A stretch of DNA of 64,000 nt, from contig OZ020591.1 in assembly GCA_963971535.1 (NCBI GenBank), positions 19,080,877 through 19,144,876 on the forward strand. The letters are read 5' to 3'. The stretch is from Notolepis coatsorum (lineage: Eukaryota > Chordata > Actinopteri > Aulopiformes > Paralepididae). This document shows positions 57,121 through 64,000 of the stretch, one piece after another (positions within the stretch are counted from its first letter, which is position 1; each line of letters opens with the position of its first letter). The notes below the pieces were generated by a model, which had not been told where the DNA came from, did no database searches, and was given only the letters and a program-made list of their open reading frames with translations. The translations under genes and the position numbers were made by a program.

Positions 57121-58341
57121 CAGTGTTGTGCAAGTTACTGAAAAATAGTAACTCAGTTACTTTTCTAGTTACTCATTTCAAAAGTAACTCTGTTACGTTA
57201 CTAGTTACTTACACCCAAAAGTAATGCGTTACTGTGAAAAGTAACTATTTAGTTACTTGAAGAAGAAAGAAATTGCTCCCATGCAGCCAGATACAGATAC
57301 TCAAAATCGGTTGATCAACTTGACAGTTTCCATTCACATCACTGAACTCTGCTAAGCAATACATCTAGATACAAACACAAATCTGACACAAACACAAATG
57401 TCCCAATGTAATAAGAAATGCACCGTGCCTAATTGCTCGGGGAGGTTGAGCGCAGGCACGTTTAGGTTGCGCGCATGCACGTTTAGGTTGAGCGCATGCA
57501 CGTTTAGGTTCTAGGTTGAAAATAAGTGCTTGAGGAACAGCCTTGATATCTGTCGCCGGAGCGTTTCATTATAACAGTCTTGCAATGTTGTTTAAGATAT
57601 CAATCGTGCATTGCAACGTTAGAATAGTTAGGATATCAATTGTGCATGAAAGGACTATATTTATATTGTTTGATTAGTATTGATGAGATTCCCTGGCAGA
57701 TTTGTAGTCAAAATGCGTTGATCAACTTGAGTTTCCATTCATTTACATTCACATCACTGCACTCACCAGTGTCTATCGAGATGTAAAGTTAGTCCAGCAG
57801 CCCCTTAAACATTTTCTTTGTTTCATTTCCATGTTGTACTGTATATTCTCTCTCCAAGTAGTTGAAAAAAGATTTCCGTCCCATTTGCTGTGTGTCGCCT
57901 CGTATCATTCTACGCGGGTGGCGAGTGGATTTGGATGAGTCCTCGTAGTTAACGTTAGACTCCAGTATCTTTGAGCCAAAACACAAATGACATAACTAAA
58001 ACGTTATTTTCTTTTCGCTCGACAAAAGAGAAATACGCGAGTAGCTGCCTGGGCGCTGCCATTATCAGTCAGGAATCTCAGGAATAGTAAACAAAACACG
58101 CCCCCATCATAGCGTTTCCCCGCAGCCAGGCAGACAGGATATGAGGATAATAATAATAATAATCACTACCGCTCGCTATCAATCTACGCCGTATATAACG
58201 CAAATAACGCAGTGACGAACCATTCAGTAACGTAAGTAGCGTTACTGAATTTCAAAAGTAATGCGTTAGAGTACTAGTTATCGCCAAAAGTAACTTCGTT
58301 ACTGTAACGCGTTACTTTGTAACGCGTTAGTCCCAACACTG
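57121..58341. mobile_element. hAT element with 8-bp duplication GTCTCTAG
   Basis: The ends are CAGTGTTGTGCAAGTTACT and GTTAGTCCCAACACTG, flanked by GTCTCTAG at 57113-57120 and 58342-58349. The empty site is seen in E2 (GCGCGTCTCTGTTGGTAGGA at about 46047). Subterminal GTAACGCGTTACT repeats. It is non-coding; a 65-codon minus frame at 57789-57986 has no recognised domain. Confidence 0.93.
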
Positions 58342-59474
58342 GTCTCTAGTGGTAAGACTTCTGTGGGTTGTTCGGGTCCATGTTATGGATCTGTTTCAGG
58401 GAGTTGTCAGAGCTCCTCCTCACGAAGCTCCTCCTCAGAGAGAAGTGCCTTCTGTGAGTTCGGACTCTCCTTCCCAGTGAGGGAGCCTCCTCAAAGTTCA
58501 GAGCCTCCTCCTCAGATTGTCAAGGTGAGTAGAACTTCAAAAAAAGGGAGTTCTGCTCTATTGTGTGTATTCGATTCAATTCGATTATTGAGTGTGTATT
58601 GGTTCAGTGCCTCCTCCTCGGAGAGCCCTAACCCAAGTGTTACATGGCTCAATGTTGCAATATATTCTTTTCAATCTATACAGCTCGCGTGTGAAGTCTC
58701 TCTGGGGATACCGTCTCCTCCCTGTGGCGAGGGTGGCGGGATGTAAAAATGTAAACTATTTTTACCCTCAGCTGCGTCACGTGGGATTCATGTCAGTCTG
58801 TGTTTCTTTCTTTTTTAAATAAAAAGAGGCAGGAACATGAAGCACGACGGCTCCGTGTCGTTCTCCCAGGCGACTTGGAGGAACAATGTCTGGTGTCTTG
58901 CTAGACTATTCATTGATGTGTTTGGGTCTCGACGAGTACATAGTGCTGGCTCGGGGTGTTTCTGTTAAGAATCACGCAGGGGCTAAGTGCGCCTTGGTTG
59001 CTCGTTATTAAAACAGCGTTTTTATAGGGCAACTGGGATGGAGTTTTGTCTCTTCCGAGCGCCAGTTTACTAGGTTGTCTCGATGAATTCTCGTTCATAT
59101 CTGGGGGATGTTAACGGAATAGATCAGAACATAGGTAGAGGGGTCTCACGCCCTTGGGGTGGGCCACTGAGCGCGGTACAAATGGGACCGTCTGGGTGGC
59201 GCCCTCTTTTCATGTTTTTAGATCGACACGCATACCTACCCCCTCTTCCGGAGTGGGCATGTCGGCGTGGTTAGGGCACGGGACTGGTTCTGGTCGCGCT
59301 GGTCCAGGTCAGTTAACCCGTTGTCCGCCGGGGATGCAGATCTGCTGTTCTGGTACCCTGAGGGAGTTGTGCTTTTTTCGGGGGGAAAAATGCCGGGTCG
59401 GCCCGGGTGTCACGGGGTTAGGCGTTATGGAGACCCTTTGTTGGGTACATGTTGTACTCTGCACTATCGTAATG

Positions 59475-59570
59475 GCTTACAGCCATACCAACCTGTACAC
59501 GCTAAGCAGGTTCGGTCCTGGTTAGTACTTGGTTGGGAGACCGCCTGGGAATACCAAGTGCAGTGAGCTT
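59475..59570 (+). rRNA. 5S rRNA-like segment in E3, internally deleted (pseudogene)
   Basis: It runs GCTTACAGCCATACCAACCT to GCTAAGCAGGTTCGGTCCTG, TTAGTACTTGGTTGGGAGAC and AATACCAAGTGCAGTGAGCTT. At 96 bp it lacks about 24 bp around the usual CCCGATCTCGTCTGATCTCG, while the A-box-like GCTAAGCAGGTTCGG and the C-box region are well kept. It occupies the same place as the E2 copy. Confidence 0.9.
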
Positions 59571-60715
59571 AGGGCTGGTTCTCCATTCTTTTCGCTCCTC
59601 TCTCACGCGTGGCGAAGAGGGGGCTGTTGGGGTGGTCTTTGGACCTCCTCTGGTAACCCTGTGCTTCCCGAGCCGCCGGGCCCGGTCCGAAGTAATGTTT
59701 CATCGACCCGTAGGCCTGGAATAACCCTTTTTTGAAAACTGAAACACTTGTACTGCGGTATAGCTGGTGTATACCCGCAGGTGTGTTTGAGTTTTTTCTT
59801 GAGGGGTTATAGGAACAACCACCGTCTGTGTACCAAGAGGGTGGTTGATTCCCTGGTGTGTTGGAGCAGAGTCAACTCCCGGGTTACCCGGTTGAGTGTG
59901 CCCCTGCACGTTCATGACATCTGCCAATCGTGTCAGCCTTCTCTGCCTCGACCCCTCTGTTTTTTTTTTTTTGATGGAGGCTTTGTCATGGTGCTCAACA
60001 ACGCCAGCATACGCCCCTTCCGCCGGGGAGGCTGTTTCAGTTGACCCCTTTGGCGCCTGTCTCGTCCGCAGTACTCCAGGCTCGGGTCTACAGCCTGTTG
60101 CCTGGTTTCCCCGGTGCGCTGCCTGCTTCCGTTGGTTAACCTTTTGAATGCTTACGGCCATGCTGACTGCCTGTGTTGCAGGGTCAGTGTGCCAGGCGGT
60201 GTACTAATGGGGGGAAAGGGCCCGCTCTTGGAGGGGCCCTGTCCGAATATGCTGGCGATGTGGGGGGCGGTGTCACTAAGTGACCGCCTGGTGGGGTCTT
60301 GATGCCTGGCGTCATTGACCTCTCCGGGCCCCCTTTTTCCAGGGGATCCAGTCCCTTCAGTGGGTCTGGGTCTTCCTTCGCGCTCCGCTGCTACGGCCTT
60401 GCCACAGGGTTGAGTTTGCTCTTGGCCCCGTGTTTTTGGGGGCAGTAACGAGGGTTGTTCCTTCCGTTCGTTCCCTGGTGGCATGCGGGTTGTGCGTGTG
60501 CGTAGTCGTGGGGTCAAGCCACGGTCTGCTCACCCTGTGCGTTGAGTTGCTTGAGTTCCTCTTCGCACGGTCGGATCCGTCTCCCTCCCGTCCTCCAATA
60601 GGGAGGGTATCCCTCCATTAGGGAGGGTCGGGGGGCTCGGTCCTCCCTGGTCTGATGGTTGTGGGGGGCCTAAGCGGGGTACATTTGTCGAGCTTTGGCT
60701 CCCGCTCAGCTCCTA

Positions 60716-60794
60716 TTGTGCAGATGATGCTGAGCGTAAGCCATAATGAAATAGAACGTAACCAAGTTCTATGAATTATGGTGACGCTCAGCAT
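60716..60794 (+). repeat. Internal complementary region of E3
   Basis: The left half (GATGATGCTGAGCGTAAGCC to AATAGAAC) is the reverse complement of E3's left end at about 50906-50943. The right half (AACCAAGTTCTATGAATTAT to ACGCTCAGC) is the reverse complement of its right end at about 60980-61012. Confidence 0.9.
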
Positions 60795-61030
60795 ACGCCG
60801 CTGCAGCCCTTGATCTCGCCTTGTGGTGAAAGTGTGGGAAGGAGGCGAGTAGGTGACCACACACCTGCTTATGAAGGTAAGCGGATAGGGGTGTGGCCAG
60901 ACGAATGTTGGGATGTAAAGGTACATGGTGGAATTTTTTATTCAGTGCACGTGCACGAAGTGAAGTCAGTGCAGATGATGCTGAGCGTCACCATAATTCA
61001 TAGAACTTGGTTATATACATAACCTTACGT

Positions 61031-61092
61031 TAATTAGTCTATAGACAACCAGGATAATATACATAGTTAATCAGTCTATAGACAACCAGGAT
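61031..61092. repeat. 36-bp minisatellite, block 6
   Basis: Almost two units (TTAATTAGTCTATAGACAAC, CAGGATAATATACATAG) right of E3. Confidence 0.93.
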
Positions 61093-61423
61093 AAAATTCA
61101 TTTTACACCATCGACAAGACGAGGTCAAATGCAGACGCAGTTGTATCTCCTCTGCCATCGCCGGCAGGTGTGTGGACTTGAGTGCACCTGATGCAGTGCA
61201 GCTGTGCATATGCTGAGCTTAGCTTTCGTGACTGCGATCAAAATGCTTGATTGTGATTGGTCAATAGTGCTCTGTTGCCCCTAACAGCGGTCATTATTGC
61301 GTGTTGCCCCTGACAGCGGTGAATTATCGAGAAATAATTGACCGCTGCTATGGGCAACAGAGCGCTATTGACCAATCGCAATCAAGCATTTTGGCGAATG
61401 TTAAAACGCCATGTAATAAACAT
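61093..61423. mobile_element. Hairpin-forming insertion in the minisatellite
   Basis: It contains a ~55-bp inverted repeat: CAAAATGCTTGATTGTGATT ... CTAACAGCGGTCA at 61230-61284 and TGACCGCTGCTATGGGCAAC ... AATCAAGCATTTTG at 61340-61394, with GACAGCGGT repeated in the loop. It sits between minisatellite blocks, so it is probably a non-autonomous DNA element, but terminal repeats at the exact junctions were not resolved. Confidence 0.55.
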
Positions 61424-61469
61424 AGTTAATTAGTCTATACTATAGACAACCAGGAGAATATAGTTAATT
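61424..61469. repeat. 36-bp minisatellite, block 7
   Basis: One to two units (AGTTAATTAGTCTATACTAT, AGACAACCAGGAGAATATAG) left of the hAT element at 61478. Confidence 0.9.
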
Positions 61470-61624
61470 AGTCTAGACCAGTGGCATCGCGTGGGTAAAA
61501 TAACAGGGGATGCCACTTTTATTTTATTTATTTTTTTATGTATTAAACATTTGTATTAATTTTTTTTTCTTTTTTTTTTTTTGTCAAGCAGTCACCATGT
61601 ACAGTATGGCTCGGCGGCCAGTCA

Positions 61625-61990
61625 AACTTTATTTTTATTTATTTAACAGATTGCAGAATGGGTACAATACAGTATGGCTCAATACACACAATTTTATAAG
61701 GGGATGCAGACCAGAGAAAGACGTTTGTCTTGTTTACATCAGGGTCCCCCATTTTCAATTCATAGTGACATTTATGACATACAAGACATCATGACATTTA
61801 TGGCATAGGGACATACACAACATACATGACATTTATGGCATAGGGACATACATGACATACAGGTATTTAGTATGGTTACATTTGTGACATATACGATATT
61901 CAAATATACAGTACTGTTACCCATAGATCCTGACAGAGTATATACATATGATGGGGAGGGGACTGTACATTAGGAGGGGGTGGGTGGGTG
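61625..61990 (-). mobile_element. LINE-A 3' end in hAT element
   Basis: TTTAACAGATTGCAGAATGG and the CAGACCAGAGAAAGACGTTT block, extending into the 3' UTR to the GGAGGGGGTGGGTGGGTGGG stretch. It matches 11663-11990 closely. Confidence 0.85.
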
Positions 61991-62064
61991 GGAGAGAAAT
62001 ATACATACGCCCGGGAGAGAATATGACTGTCTATTAGACAAACGTCTAGAGTCTAGACAAACAA

Positions 62065-62218
62065 GACAAGACAAACGTATTTCTCTGGTCTGCATCCCCT
62101 TAACAATTGTGTGTATTGAGCCGTACTGTATTGTACCCATTCTGCAATCTGTTAAATAAAGTTTTCATTCATTCATTCATTCATTCATTCATTCATTCAT
62201 TCATTCATTCATTCATTC
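62065..62218 (+). mobile_element. LINE-A tail with long CATT repeat
   Basis: TCTCTGGTCTGCATCCCCTT to GTTAAATAAAGTTTTCATTC and about twelve CATT units. It is the inverted partner of 61625-61990. A further tail scrap (CAATTTTCAATCAATCAATC) is at about 62790. Confidence 0.88.
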
Positions 62219-63420
62219 ACGTGTCTGTTGCGCGGCGCGCCCAGCCATCAGAGCGCTCCTACTGTAAAATGCGGAAGCAGCCATTTTAGCGAAGGCTAGC
62301 TCAGCCTCAGTTTTACTCGTTTATAAAAATGATTTAAAATGTGTATTAGCAACGCCGAGCTTTCAAACCCCGCCGCATCTGTGTTTGAAACCCTAATGGA
62401 ACGCTGGGTACCTTTGACATTTATATCCGATATATTTTGGACACACCGCTAGCTTTTAAGCAGTGCTTGATGGTGCACATTAACCTGGCTACTACGGAGG
62501 AATAAGTGACTGCGTATTCCAGCCCCTGGCTTGCATTGCAGTCATGAAAGGGTCTACAAGCTTGCCTGATAACGTTAGTTAGAAAGTTAGTTAGTCAGGC
62601 TGCTCAGTGCTTACCTGGTCAATAATGTGGTCCTCCTCTTGGACAGATAGATTTGTTAAATCATAATATCCACAGTGGTGTGCTCTGCTGGTCCTCAGTA
62701 AATGTCCCGCCGGCGAAAATAAGTTGCTATTAAAGTGCTAAATGTTAGATTCACTAATAGAGGATTCGAACGTGCCCGCTCTGTTAATACAATTTTCAAT
62801 CAATCAATCCCGCAAGGGGATGACGTTCAGACGTGTTTTTTCTTACAATGGCACTGTAGTAGACTGAGTGACGACAGACAGTTTGATTGACAGTTTGATA
62901 CTACTAATGGTTGTCACGTTAGGTAGTCAGGTGGAAACGTTCTGACCTGCCCCGCCTCCAGGGCGAAAAATGTGCAGAGTGCAGAGGGGATGACACACTC
63001 ATGATTCTGCTCACAGCCCCGTTTTAAACTTTTAAGGTGTGGCAGTCAGCTCGAATCTGATTGGCTAGGATCGGTTTTGGACTCTACATACATGAATCAC
63101 ATGGTTGAGGCTGGAGAAAGAGACCTACCCCCTGCCTCCTCTCCTCTATAGCTGCAGTGAGCACAGTGAGTCTGACAGTGTGTTAGAGGGAGTGAGAAGG
63201 AGAAGAGGGAGACATTAAAAAAAAAAAAAATTATAACACAGATGCACAGATGAAAAAGAATGTAAACTATATTAAAAAATATATATATATATATATTTTT
63301 TTTTTTTTCATATTTCACATTTGATATTAATTCATATTTTAATAGGGAGGCCTGGCTTCCGTTGGCTTCCATAAGGATTCGCCACTGGTCTAGACAACCA
63401 GGATAATATAGTATAGTAAT

Positions 63421-64000
63421 TAGGGATGCACTGAATATTCGGCCACCGAAAAGGGTTTTAGCACCGAAATTATATATCTGAATGTCAAAGAACAGGGTTA
63501 CGTAACGTTCGTAACCTAAAGTGTTGTTGTGATGACGTAATCAAAACGCGGCTACGTGAGCAGCTTGGCAGCTCTTCCTGCGTTCTGCAGCCTGTGATAA
63601 CTAACTCATCTTGGGAGTCGCGCTGTTTCTATGTAAACTCCGCGAGCAACACATCCAATAAATGCGTCTTTAACATGCTTTATATCCTCGCCATTACTAT
63701 ATGCCTGTCGCGGTTAAAACCGGTTTAACTAATGTTAGCGTTAAGCTAGCTAACAATGCTTCCAGTCCTCTTTGACCCGTCTCTCGTAAGCTACGTCATC
63801 CCCCGCTAAGAGTCACAGGAGATGTAGTAAATACAACTCTTTCCATGTAGGCTAGAAGGTGTGTGTCTTTATGCAGATCTTTATGCAGTTTTAAAGCACC
63901 TTGGCTTTGTTCTGAATGCACTTTGTTGTAGTTATCCTACAGAGAAAAGAAAATGCACTTGACTTTAATGCACATTTTGTTGTATGCAAAGAGAAAATGT
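63421..64000. mobile_element. Left part of a hAT element running off the window
   Basis: It starts TAGGGATGCACTGAATATTC, a well-known style of fish hAT terminus, directly after minisatellite-derived sequence; the left flank 8-mer is ATAGTAAT. The remainder to 64000 is non-coding. The right end lies outside the window. Confidence 0.7.

Larger units (their letters stand above)
61478..63387. mobile_element. hAT element with 8-bp duplication GTCTAGAC
   Basis: The ends are CAGTGGCATCGCGTGGGTAA and AGGATTCGCCACTG, flanked by GTCTAGAC at 61470-61477 and 63388-63395; the duplicated site belongs to the minisatellite. The interior has LINE-A tails in opposite orientations (61625-61990 and 62065-62218), a T-run, and non-coding sequence to the right end. 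Confidence 0.9.

Overview
This window looks like a repeat-saturated, gene-poor stretch of a teleost fish genome. I draw this from the mix of transposons: L2/Maui-type LINEs with the GCTTTGGATAAAAGC 3' tail, several other fish-type LINE families, many hAT elements with 8-bp target duplications, DIRS-like and Ty3/gypsy retroelements, CA and TAA/TTA microsatellites, and large minisatellites. I found no host protein-coding gene that I can support. Every long reading frame is a transposon protein, a fragment of one, or an open frame through a tandem repeat.

Layout, left to right. (1) 0-10 kb: an L2 LINE (734-954 and 6929-7490) split by a cluster of nested hAT elements, then a 1.6-kb minisatellite built on the GCTAACGTTAGC palindrome. 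(2) 10-17 kb: copies and tails of one LINE family (called LINE-A here; 3' tail of GATT/GAAT repeats in reverse), a TTAA-flanked hairpin element, and an intact 494-codon transposase-like frame (15317-16801, minus). (3) 17.6-35.3 kb: one old L2-type LINE ('L2-b', minus) that entered a minisatellite and was then split by a second LINE (33001-35174), an 11.6-kb DIRS-like element (E1, 21258-32861), a partial DIRS copy (20398-20863) and a hAT element. E1 itself carries a 4.3-kb foldback element, a hAT MITE and another LINE. (4) 36.2-63.4 kb: a dispersed ~36-bp minisatellite that appears to be one ancestral array, interrupted by a gypsy fossil, two more DIRS-like elements (E2, 42221-49624; E3, 50906-61030), LINE ends and hAT elements.

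The clearest unusual signal is the DIRS-like family. E1, E2 and E3 each have inverted ends plus an internal complementary region whose two halves are complementary to the two outer termini, the hallmark layout of DIRS retrotransposons. Each reduces to a core of roughly 5.2-5.3 kb once later insertions are subtracted. E2 and E3 carry a 5S rRNA-like segment at the same internal position, and the partial copy at 20.4-20.9 kb carries one elsewhere. The second notable item is the 21470-25803 foldback element, whose arms hold arrays of a short LINE-A 3' end joined each time to the same ~15-bp sequence.

Because so many insertions show perfect target duplications, the order of events can be read directly. 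All functional statements rest on motif reading by eye; no database search was possible.
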